Shown here piece after piece: positions 57,791 through 64,000 of a stretch of 64,000 bases of DNA (position 1 is its first letter; each line of letters starts with the position of its first letter). Source of the DNA: Rhodoblastus acidophilus (GTDB lineage Bacteria; Pseudomonadota; Alphaproteobacteria; Rhizobiales; Beijerinckiaceae). The stretch is taken from positions 62,001-126,000 of the forward strand of contig NZ_FYDG01000007.1 in the NCBI RefSeq assembly GCF_900187365.1, read 5' to 3'. The notes beneath the pieces were generated by a model. That model had not been told where the DNA came from, ran no database searches, and was given only the letters and a program-made list of their open reading frames with translations. A program made the position numbers and the translations under genes.

Positions 57791-59386
57791 ATGGCGCAAG
57801 CACCAAGAAAAAAATCCGCCGCCGCCAAATCGCCGGCGCGCAAATCCGCGAAGGCGTCGGAAGCGTCTGCAGACACCAAGAAGAAGGCCGCCGGGGCGAA
57901 GACGGACAGCAAGCCCTCCAAAGCCGCCGCAGGCAAGAAGGCCGCAGCGACCAAGAAGACAGCCTCGGTCGGCAAGACCGCCGGAGCGAAGAAGGCGACG
58001 ACGAAGACGGCTCCCGAAAAGACCGCCGCCAAGAAGACGACCAGCGCCAAATCGAGCGGCGCCCGAACCGCCGCCGCCAAGACTTCGACAGCCAAAACTT
58101 CGACGGCCAAGACTTCGACCGCCAAAACCTCCGCCGCCAAGAAAGCCGTCGGCAAGACGATAGCCGCCAAGACGTCCACGCGGAAATCCGCCGCGAAGGC
58201 TTCCGCCGCCGCTCCGACCTCAACCCGCAAGACCGCCAAGAAGCCCGCCGCCAAAACGTCGAGCGCCAAAACGTTGAGCGCCAAGACGTCCGCAGCGAAG
58301 ACATCGAGCGCGAAGGCTTCCGCCGCGAAGACCTCGACCGGAAGGGGCTCTGCCGCGAAGAAGTCTTCGACCGGGAAGGTCGCCGCCAAAACTTCTGCGT
58401 CCAAGGCGTCGACCGCCAAAATGTCCGCCGCTAAGAAGTCAAGCTCCAAGGCCTCCGCCGCCAAAGCCTCCGCCGTGAAGAGCTCCTCGGCCAAGAAGGC
58501 TGCGGGCGGCAAGTCCGCGACGGCCAGCAGGTCCGCTGCGGAAACGACCAGCGTGAAATCTTCGGGCAGGGCCGCGGCCGCCAAGAAGACCGCTTCCAAG
58601 ACCGCCGCGAACAGCGCAGCCAAGGGCGCCTCCAAGAGCGCGGCGAAAAGCTCGACGGCCTCCAAGACCGCGCCTGTCTCCAAGAGTTCATCCAAGACCG
58701 CCGCCAAGATCACCGCAAAGACCGCCAAGAGCGCGACCAAGGCCAGCGCCAAGACGGTCGCCAAGGGGCCATCCAAGTCTGCGGCCGCAAAAGCCGCCGC
58801 CGCGACCAGTCCCGCCAAGGCCGTCGGCAAGGCGCCCGCCAAAACGTCCGCCAAGACCAGCGTCAGGGGCGCCGCCAATCTGAATGCCCGAACCAAGGCC
58901 GTCGCGACGGAGAAGGGCGAAACCGCCGGCCGCAAGATCGCCGCCAAGAAGACCGCAAAAATGCCTGCCGTATCGAAGGCGTCGGCGGCGAAGGCCGCGC
59001 CGCGAAAGACCGCCGCCGCCAAGACGGAAGCGGCCGTGGTTGCGCCGGCTGCAAAGAAGGCTGTGGTCAAGACCGAGGTCAAGCCGTCGGCGCGCACCGC
59101 CGCTGCGTCGCGCCGCGTGAGCAAGAAGGTGACTGAAGCCGCTGCGCTCGCCGTCGCGCAGCCGGAAACGGGCGAGGCGCCGGAACAGCTTCAGGCGGCG
59201 GCCAAGCCAAAGACGCCGGCCAAGCCTCGTGCGCCCCGCAAACCCAAGGCCGAGGCCGCTCCCGCTCCGGCAGCCGTTGAGCCGGAGGCCCCCGCCACGC
59301 CCGAACCCGACACGCCCGAACCTGCTGCGCCCGAACCCGTCGCTCCGCCGCCGGCCGAGCCGGAGCCGGAACAGACAGAAGGGTGA
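57791..59386 (+). CDS. Large histone H1-like Lys/Ala-rich protein
   Basis: The 531 residues are almost entirely Lys, Ala, Ser and Thr in short motifs such as AAKTS, TAKTS and KKSS, with near-exact runs of the unit KTSTA near residues 95-112. From about 440 the character changes to Pro/Glu/Ala (PEPDTPEPAAPEP). There is no globular domain. It resembles bacterial H1-like proteins (AlgP/AlgR3, Hc1, PhaF tails) that condense DNA. The acidic-proline end is unlike classic H1 and may modulate binding. The repeated codons make this region prone to length change. ATG 57791 follows GGGGGACTGAC. Confidence 0.8.
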   Translation: MAQAPRKKSAAAKSPARKSAKASEASADTKKKAAGAKTDSKPSKAAAGKKAAATKKTASVGKTAGAKKATTKTAPEKTAAKKTTSAKSSGARTAAAKTSTAKTSTAKTSTAKTSAAKKAVGKTIAAKTSTRKSAAKASAAAPTSTRKTAKKPAAKTSSAKTLSAKTSAAKTSSAKASAAKTSTGRGSAAKKSSTGKVAAKTSASKASTAKMSAAKKSSSKASAAKASAVKSSSAKKAAGGKSATASRSAAETTSVKSSGRAAAAKKTASKTAANSAAKGASKSAAKSSTASKTAPVSKSSSKTAAKITAKTAKSATKASAKTVAKGPSKSAAAKAAAATSPAKAVGKAPAKTSAKTSVRGAANLNARTKAVATEKGETAGRKIAAKKTAKMPAVSKASAAKAAPRKTAAAKTEAAVVAPAAKKAVVKTEVKPSARTAAASRRVSKKVTEAAALAVAQPETGEAPEQLQAAAKPKTPAKPRAPRKPKAEAAPAPAAVEPEAPATPEPDTPEPAAPEPVAPPPAEPEPEQTEG

Positions 59387-59401
59387 GAGCAGACAGACAA
59401 C

Positions 59402-59428
59402 AAGGCGCGCCCGGACGGCGCGCCTTTT
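59402..59428. terminator. Terminator between converging genes
   Basis: A 10-bp stem (59402-59411 with 59417-59426) with a five-base loop runs into T residues on the plus strand, with AA on the other side. It ends the H1-like gene and may serve the convergent small gene. Confidence 0.8.
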
Positions 59429-59435
59429 CATTTGG

Positions 59436-59777
59436 TCATTTCACCAGGCATTTCTCGGCGAAGCTTCGCCAGGTGAGTCCGGTCGCCTGTCCGGCGAGTT
59501 TTAGCGTGCGCCATTCCTCTCCGCACGCGCGCATTTTCTCACGCGAGGCCGGCGGCAGATTGTACGGCTGCAGAGTCTGAACATCGACATCGACGGGCTG
59601 TCGTCTACTCTCGCCTCCGCCGGGCGGGCAGGGATTTTGCGCGCAGGTCTTCGCAGCGGCGTCGGGTGCGACGGCTTTAACCGAATCGCCCGGGCGCGGC
59701 GGCGCCGCGAGGGCCGCGGCCGCCAGGCCGAAAGGGATGATCGCAACAATTGGGATCGAAAACAGCTGTCGTTTCAT
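59436..59777 (-). CDS. Secreted small protein with PsiF-like repeat
   Basis: The 113 residues have a signal peptide (RQLFSIPIVAIIPFGLAAAALA, cleavage before APP) and a short mature domain with four cysteines. The C-terminal segment CGEEWRTLKLAGQATGLTW with EKC resembles one PsiF repeat. The function is unknown. ATG 59777 is chosen over longer extensions because the signal peptide begins there. It converges on the H1-like gene and lies 106 bases from tRNA-Ser. Confidence 0.65.
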   Translation of the reverse strand: MKRQLFSIPIVAIIPFGLAAAALAAPPRPGDSVKAVAPDAAAKTCAQNPCPPGGGESRRQPVDVDVQTLQPYNLPPASREKMRACGEEWRTLKLAGQATGLTWRSFAEKCLVK

Positions 59778-59882
59778 GATGGTTCCGCCGGCTGGCGATG
59801 ACTTCGGATGCGAGGATTTTCGAATCGCCGCAGTTGGCGCTCGCGTATCCAGACGGGAATTGAGCGCCTTGGAGCAGGGCAA

Positions 59883-59976
59883 TGGCGGAGACGGAGGGAT
59901 TCGAACCCTCGATAGGGCTTTACAACCCTATAACGGTTTAGCAAACCGCCGCCTTCAGCCTCTCGGCCACGTCTCC
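59883..59976 (-). tRNA. tRNA-Ser (anticodon GCU)
   Basis: On the minus strand GGAGACG pairs with CGTCTCC, followed by G and an encoded CCA (59885-59883). The anticodon loop TTTGCTAAA gives GCU, reading AGC/AGU. The long variable arm (TATAGGG...CCCTAT) is diagnostic of serine tRNA, and the T loop GGTTCGAAT is standard. Confidence 0.97.
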
Positions 59977-60181
59977 AGCGTCAGTGAACCGATTCGCAGA
60001 TTGTGCGTCGAAGCAGCTCACTTATCCAAACATATGCCCGACGTTGAGCCGCTTGGCAAGCACTTCGCGTCGATGTCGCGGGCTACCCGCGCTGGTCTTG
60101 CGGCGCCGTTGCGTCTAGAACTGCCCAATGCGCGGGAGACGCCGACCTCCCGCGTTGCTCGAACGGACGCGGAGAGTTTGT

Positions 60182-61390
60182 ATGGCGGGACAATGGCGTT
60201 ACGGCCTGCTGCCGCTGGCCGTCTTGTGGCTGGCCGCCAACGGCCTGGAGACCGGACGGATCGAGGCCGATCTGGCGGACCGCGCGCGGCGCGCGTTGGA
60301 GGCTCGAGGTTTTAAGGAGGCCGCGCCGCAGGTCGAGGGACGCGACGTGAGGCTCACGGGCGCGATTCTTGGCGACGATTCAGGCGGGGCGGCTCTGGCG
60401 GCGGCGGCCGCGCCGGGTGTGCGCAAGGTCGTGGTTGCGTCGTCGGTCGCGCCGAGAGTTCCTGCGCCCGAGCCGAAGCCGGAGGAGCCGACCAATCCTG
60501 TCGCCGCCCCCGTCCAGCCCGAGGCGCCGGCTCAGGCCGCGACGCGCGGCAAGGCCGGCGTTGAGGCGGCGCGCGTCGCTCCCTATCTCTTTCAAGCAGA
60601 AATCGCCGCCGGCAAGCTGACGCTGACGGGCTTTTACCCGGACGCCGAATCACACGCCAGGATCGCGCTGGCGGCTTCGGGACCTGGCCGGGACCTTGTC
60701 GATCGAATGCAGGCTGGCGTCGGCGCCCCGAAAGATTTTGTCGAAGCGGCTGTGGCCGGGCTCGGCCAACTCGTTCGGCTGCGCGAGGGGGCGCTGCAAT
60801 TGCGCGATCGCGCCGCGCGTTTGAGCGGCGAGGCGGCGAGCGCCGAACTCGCCGACGACATTCGCGCGACATTTGTCGCGGCGCTGCCGGGCGGCTTTTC
60901 CGCGCGGCCGCAATTGACGGGGCCGGATCGTGAGCCGTCGACGAAAGAAAAGGCGGGCGGCCCGCGCGTCGATAAGCTCGTGGCGGCGCCGCCCGCCGAC
61001 CAGCCTGCGGAATCCGGCCCTGTGGATGCGAGCCGATGCCAGGCGCGCATGGCTGCTCTGGTCGCGGAGCATCCGATCGTGTTTCGCGTCGGCAGCTCCC
61101 GGCTCGCGCCAGAATCCGCGGCCACGCTCGAGGCGGTGGCGGCGGAGGCGAAATATTGTCCCGGCGTCGCGTTCCAAGTGGGCGGCCATACCGACGATAT
61201 TGGCTATGTCAGCGAGAATGTCGCGTTGTCGCGCCGGCGCGCCGAGGCGGTTCTGGTTTATCTGGTCTCAGCCGGCGTCGCGCCACAGCGGTTGACGGCG
61301 GTCGGTTACGGCGAGAGCCGGCCGCTGGTCCCGAATGACAACGATGACAACAGGGCGAAGAATCGCCGTATTGAGTTCACCGTGAAATAG
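60182..61390 (+). CDS. BON-OmpA fusion outer envelope protein
   Basis: The 402 residues have an N-terminal signal or anchor helix (YGLLPLAVLWLAANG), BON-like segments (about 25-90 and 135-165), a Pro/Ala linker, and a C-terminal OmpA domain (about 300-402) with FRVGSSRLAPESAATLEAV, VGGHTDDIGYVSENVALSRRRAEAV and NRAKNRRIEFTV, which binds peptidoglycan. The BON-plus-OmpA plan recalls mycobacterial ArfA. GGAG lies seven bases before ATG 60182. The next gene begins ten bases later and is likely co-transcribed. Confidence 0.83.
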   Translation: MAGQWRYGLLPLAVLWLAANGLETGRIEADLADRARRALEARGFKEAAPQVEGRDVRLTGAILGDDSGGAALAAAAAPGVRKVVVASSVAPRVPAPEPKPEEPTNPVAAPVQPEAPAQAATRGKAGVEAARVAPYLFQAEIAAGKLTLTGFYPDAESHARIALAASGPGRDLVDRMQAGVGAPKDFVEAAVAGLGQLVRLREGALQLRDRAARLSGEAASAELADDIRATFVAALPGGFSARPQLTGPDREPSTKEKAGGPRVDKLVAAPPADQPAESGPVDASRCQARMAALVAEHPIVFRVGSSRLAPESAATLEAVAAEAKYCPGVAFQVGGHTDDIGYVSENVALSRRRAEAVLVYLVSAGVAPQRLTAVGYGESRPLVPNDNDDNRAKNRRIEFTVK

Positions 61391-61400
61391 GGCGGCGGCC

Positions 61401-62486
61401 ATGATTTATCTTTCGCAGACGCTGTTTCTCTGGTGGCTCGCGGCCTTCGTGCTGGGCCTTGCCTTCGGCCTCGTCCCGTCGCGCTCCGAAGGAACCGGAC
61501 GCGCGGGGCGCGTCGCACTGTTGGCGGCCGCTATTGGCGTGGTCGCGGTCGTTTTGAATATTGTTCCCGGCCGAGCCGGTCTCTGGCTCGAAACGGCGGT
61601 CCTGGCCAGCGTCGCTTATACGCTCGGTTGCTGGTGCGGCGCGGCGCTCGGCGCGCCCTTCGCCGTTCCAGCCGAATCTCCTGCCGCCGCGCCGCTCGCT
61701 CCCGTCTTCGATATTCCGCCTCGCGCAGAAGCCGCCGATCGCGAGACGCCCGCGGAATCGCCTGCCGCCGTGAATCCGCTGGCCGCCGAGGCGGCGGCGG
61801 TCATTGTCGCAAGAGAGCTTCAGGCGTTGATGGAGCCGGCGCAGCCGGCGATTGGCGCGCCGCCCCCCGCGCTTGCGCGTCCCGAAGCGGGGCAGGAGGA
61901 CGACTTGCGTCTGATTCGCGGCGTGGACGCCGGTTTATCGGAGATGTTGCATGCGATGGGCGTGTGGCGTTTTGAACAGATCGCCGCCTGGCGCCAGGAG
62001 CATCTCGACTGGATTGCGAATCAGTTGCGCCAGCCGCCGGTTTCGCTGAAATTTTGGCCGCCGCAAGCGCGGGTGCTGGCCGCCGGCGCGCTGACCGACT
62101 ACGCGCGCGCTGTGCTCGAGGGCAAGGCGTCCGACGACGGTGGGGACACGCAGGCGTTGGCGGAGTGGGTGGCGAGGTTGCCGGCCTTGGCGCCGAGCGG
62201 TGCGGCCGACGAATTTTATGCAGGCGTGCGTCCTCCTGGCTTTGTGGAGCCGCCCTTCGGCGCGCAGGACGATCTGACGCGGATTTCTGGGGTGGATGGC
62301 GCGATCGCGCTACGTTTGAATGGGCTCGGTGTATGGACCTGGCGGCAAATTGCGCATTGGAGCGCCGAGAACGCGCGCTGGATCGGCGCTTGGCTCGCGC
62401 GTCCCGGCGCGCCCGAGCGTGAGGACTGGATCGGCGCAGCGCGGGCGCTCGTCGCGGCCGCGCGGGCGGGGGAGACGAAACTTTGA
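61401..62486 (+). CDS. Membrane protein with two helix-hairpin-helix (H3TH-like) repeats
   Basis: The 361 residues start with two or three membrane helices (about 7-27, 38-56 and 63-85). After a Pro/Ala-rich linker come two related modules, one starting DDLRLIRGVDAGLSEMLHAM with the helix WRFEQIAAWRQEHLDWI, the other DDLTRISGVDGAIALRLNGL with WTWRQIAHWSAENARWIG. This is the flap-endonuclease-1-like helix-hairpin-helix module, usually called a predicted 5' DNA nuclease; no catalytic acidic cluster is seen. It follows the BON-OmpA gene by ten bases. Confidence 0.78.
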   Translation: MIYLSQTLFLWWLAAFVLGLAFGLVPSRSEGTGRAGRVALLAAAIGVVAVVLNIVPGRAGLWLETAVLASVAYTLGCWCGAALGAPFAVPAESPAAAPLAPVFDIPPRAEAADRETPAESPAAVNPLAAEAAAVIVARELQALMEPAQPAIGAPPPALARPEAGQEDDLRLIRGVDAGLSEMLHAMGVWRFEQIAAWRQEHLDWIANQLRQPPVSLKFWPPQARVLAAGALTDYARAVLEGKASDDGGDTQALAEWVARLPALAPSGAADEFYAGVRPPGFVEPPFGAQDDLTRISGVDGAIALRLNGLGVWTWRQIAHWSAENARWIGAWLARPGAPEREDWIGAARALVAAARAGETKL

Positions 62487-62725
62487 GTTTCGCGAATTTT
62501 TCGCTCGATTTCGTTAGGAAAATGTTGATCTTACGTAGGTAAGCCGTGCTTTTTGCATGACAGCTGGCGGGAAACTTGTGCGTGGCTGTGCGAGGCCTCA
62601 AAAATGGCCTTTTCCCGACTCGGGCCGATGCTATGGTTAGCGTTGTGATTCTCGGTAGACGAGTCGGTGCTTCGGGTTGTCGCCCTAAGCAATAGAGCTC
62701 GTACATTAGTTTGGGAGCAGGTTCA
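62487..62725 (+). promoter_or_regulatory. Leader region of the cold-shock protein gene
   Basis: This 239-base gap probably holds the promoter (TATGGTTAG-like -10 near 62630) and a leader. A small CTTAC-GTAG-GTAAG dyad sits near 62533. Long leaders are common for cold-shock genes. Confidence 0.35.
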
Positions 62726-63307
62726 TTGGGAGCCAAAGAACCGGCGGATCTCGCGCAGGTCGCGGGCGTTGATTTTACTACGGAAGCTGCGGCGGATATC
62801 ATTGAGATCCGCGGCCGAATTAAATGGTTCGACATGGCCAAGGGCTTTGGCTTTGTCGTCCCGGACAACGGCCTCGCCGATGTTCTGCTGCACGTCACCG
62901 TGTTGCGCCGCGACGGTTTCCAGAGCGCGCCGGAAGGCGCGACCGTGGTGTGTCAGGCGCAGAACCGCTCGCGCGGTCTACAGGTGTTCCGTGTGTTGTC
63001 GCTCGACGAATCCACTGCGGTGCATCCGGCGCAACTTCCGATGGCGCGCGTCCATGCGGAGGTGCACTCGGTCAGCGGCTATGAAATTGTCGTGGTGAAG
63101 TGGTTCAATCGCGTGAAAGGCTTTGGCTTTCTCACTCGCGGCGATGGAACTCAGGACATTTTCATCCATATGGAGACATTGCGCCGCTACGGTGTGGCCG
63201 ACCTCAGGCCGGGAGATTCGCTGCTGGCCCGATTCGGCGATGGCCCCAAGGGGTTGATGGCGACGGAAGTTCGGCCGCTGGAGACACGGTTGCCCAGCGC
63301 CCATTGA
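62726..63307 (+). CDS. Double cold-shock-domain protein
   Basis: The 193 residues have two nucleic-acid-binding cold-shock domains. The first (about 25-90) has the RNP1 segment KGFGFVV after IKWFDMA; the second (about 120-185) has VVVKWFNRVKGFGFL and DIFIHMETLRR. The linker is Val/His-rich. The start is TTG 62726, with GGGAGCAGG before it; an in-frame TTG at 62711 overlaps that ribosome site. Two-domain CspA-like proteins are typical of alphaproteobacteria. A DUF192 gene follows 52 bases later. Confidence 0.93.
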   Translation: MGAKEPADLAQVAGVDFTTEAAADIIEIRGRIKWFDMAKGFGFVVPDNGLADVLLHVTVLRRDGFQSAPEGATVVCQAQNRSRGLQVFRVLSLDESTAVHPAQLPMARVHAEVHSVSGYEIVVVKWFNRVKGFGFLTRGDGTQDIFIHMETLRRYGVADLRPGDSLLARFGDGPKGLMATEVRPLETRLPSAH

Positions 63308-63359
63308 ACGCCGCCTGTTGGACGTCCGGTCGGCGCTGCGCCGCCGGAGGGAGTTTGCG

Positions 63360-63833
63360 ATGCGTATCCCGGTTTGTCTGGTATTGGCGGCGCTGGTCTT
63401 AGCGACCGCGCCGGTGGAGTCTATTGGCGCGCGGGCGCTGGAGGCGATCCAGGTCGCCACGGAAAAGCTGACTTTGGAGACAAAGGACGGACCGAGGACG
63501 CTCGACGTGGAGGTGGCGCGCGATCCGGCCGCGCGAGAGCGCGGCTTGATGTATCGACGCCATCTGCCGGAAAATCGCGGCATGCTGTTCGATTTCGATC
63601 ACGAGCAGACCGTGCTGATGTGGATGAAAAACACCTACATTCCGCTCGATATGATTTTTATCGGCCGGAACGGCAAGGTGACGCATATCGAGGCTGACAC
63701 CGAACCGTTGTCGGAGGCGATCATTTCGTCGCAAGGGCCGGCTTTCGCGGTGTTGGAGGTCAATGCCGGGGTGGCGAAGAAACTCGGCCTGAAGGCGGGC
63801 GATCTGGTTCGGCATCCATTGTTCGCCCACTGA
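63360..63833 (+). CDS. DUF192 family protein
   Basis: The 157 residues have a signal peptide (RIPVCLVLAALVLATAPVES) and the DUF192 domain: VEVARDPAARERGLMYRRHL, GMLFDFDHEQTVLMWMKNT, IPLDMIFIGRNGKVTHIE and VLEVNAGVAKKLGLKAGD. The function is unknown; the fold is a small beta-barrel. GGAGGGAG lies just upstream of ATG 63360. It is downstream of the cold-shock gene, an arrangement common in Hyphomicrobiales, and upstream of tRNA-Pro. Confidence 0.93.
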   Translation: MRIPVCLVLAALVLATAPVESIGARALEAIQVATEKLTLETKDGPRTLDVEVARDPAARERGLMYRRHLPENRGMLFDFDHEQTVLMWMKNTYIPLDMIFIGRNGKVTHIEADTEPLSEAIISSQGPAFAVLEVNAGVAKKLGLKAGDLVRHPLFAH

Positions 63834-63908
63834 GGGCCGATGTGTGACGTCTCTCCGTTCCACCCCCCGCTTGCCGCTGGGCGCCGGTCATGCTAGCGGA
63901 AATCGCCA

Positions 63909-63985
63909 CGGGGTATAGCGCAGCCTGGTAGCGCGGTAGTTTTGGGTACTACAGGTCGCAGGTTCGAATCCTGCTGCCCCGACCA
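63909..63985 (+). tRNA. tRNA-Pro (anticodon UGG)
   Basis: CGGGGTA pairs with TGCCCCG (one wobble), followed by A-CCA. The anticodon stem GTAGT/ACTAC encloses TTTGGGT, giving UGG for CCN codons. The T loop GGTTCGAATCC is standard and the length is 77 with CCA encoded. Confidence 0.97.
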
Positions 63986-64000
63986 GATTTTCATCTTTGC

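Noticed and set aside
57736-59124. A 462-codon hydrophobic open frame on the minus strand opposite the H1-like gene
   Set aside because: It is the mirror of the Lys/Ala repeat: AAG and GCC codons read backwards as Leu, Phe and Ala. It has no ribosome site and no recognisable membrane family.
57791-59200. CRISPR array or tandem DNA repeat in the Lys/Ala-rich region
   Set aside because: The repeats are codon-level and irregular, without constant spacers or direct repeats of fixed length. They encode the protein.

Overview
The window is a GC-rich (mid-60s percent by eye) stretch of an alphaproteobacterial chromosome, most likely Hyphomicrobiales and possibly the Beijerinckiaceae/Methylocystaceae side. 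The evidence is a circularly permuted two-piece tmRNA with the alphaproteobacterial tag ANDNYAPVAVAA, a CckA hybrid kinase with a CtrA-type box beside its start, an alpha-type DksA, SspB-alpha with a DUF4169 gene, LdtR with an L,D-transpeptidase, and draTG plus FixL/FixJ-type regulators that suggest a nitrogen fixer. Genus is inference. No prophage, insertion sequence, CRISPR array or rRNA operon was seen.

Layout. 0-9 kb: a PilZ-tailed chemoreceptor, cdh, cckA facing fliO across a CtrA-type site, dksA, and a small winged-helix-like protein. 9-15 kb: trmJ, a gene-poor gap with a parS-like 16-mer, draT-draG, a stand-alone receiver protein, icd, and a paralogue of the winged-helix-like protein. 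15-24 kb: a DUF2147 protein, divergent fixJ and fixL, a LysR regulator behind an AsmA protein, a 35-residue membrane microprotein, DUF423, an SGNH-like protein and a methyltransferase. 24-34 kb: bpt, RDD, GNAT and hemB on the minus strand; DUF6163, ldtR and the L,D-transpeptidase on the plus strand; then rluC-crcB, a 28-bp inverted repeat element and rarA. 33.6-39.6 kb: two tandem ParA-like genes (the second internally deleted), pyrE, a secreted protein, RHH, DUF4169, sspB, ssrA, a 3-hydroxyacyl-CoA dehydrogenase and thyA. 39.8-46.7 kb: small unknown genes, a phosphatase-kinase fusion, folA, two methyltransferases, a GT61 glycosyltransferase, and two small paralogous helical proteins. 46.8-57.3 kb: a TPR-like membrane protein, a pyrX-plsY-dprA operon, ruvX, a UPF0173 hydrolase, and gatC-gatA-chorismate mutase-gatB. 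57.8-64 kb: a 531-residue histone H1-like protein, tRNA-Ser(GCU), a BON-OmpA protein with a helix-hairpin-helix partner, a double cold-shock-domain protein, DUF192 and tRNA-Pro(UGG).

How the genes connect. ssrA and sspB sit head to tail, so the tmRNA tag and the adaptor that hands tagged proteins to ClpXP may share a transcript. thyA and folA form the dTMP/folate cycle. pyrE and pyrX belong to pyrimidine synthesis. draTG (nitrogenase switch-off by ADP-ribosylation) and the FixL/FixJ oxygen sensor would both serve nitrogen fixation, although no nif gene lies here. ldtR sits just ahead of the transpeptidase it is known to regulate in relatives. The least explained items are the dual-specificity phosphatase/kinase-like fusion, the decayed ParA tandem, the very large H1-like protein, the microprotein, and the parS-like site.
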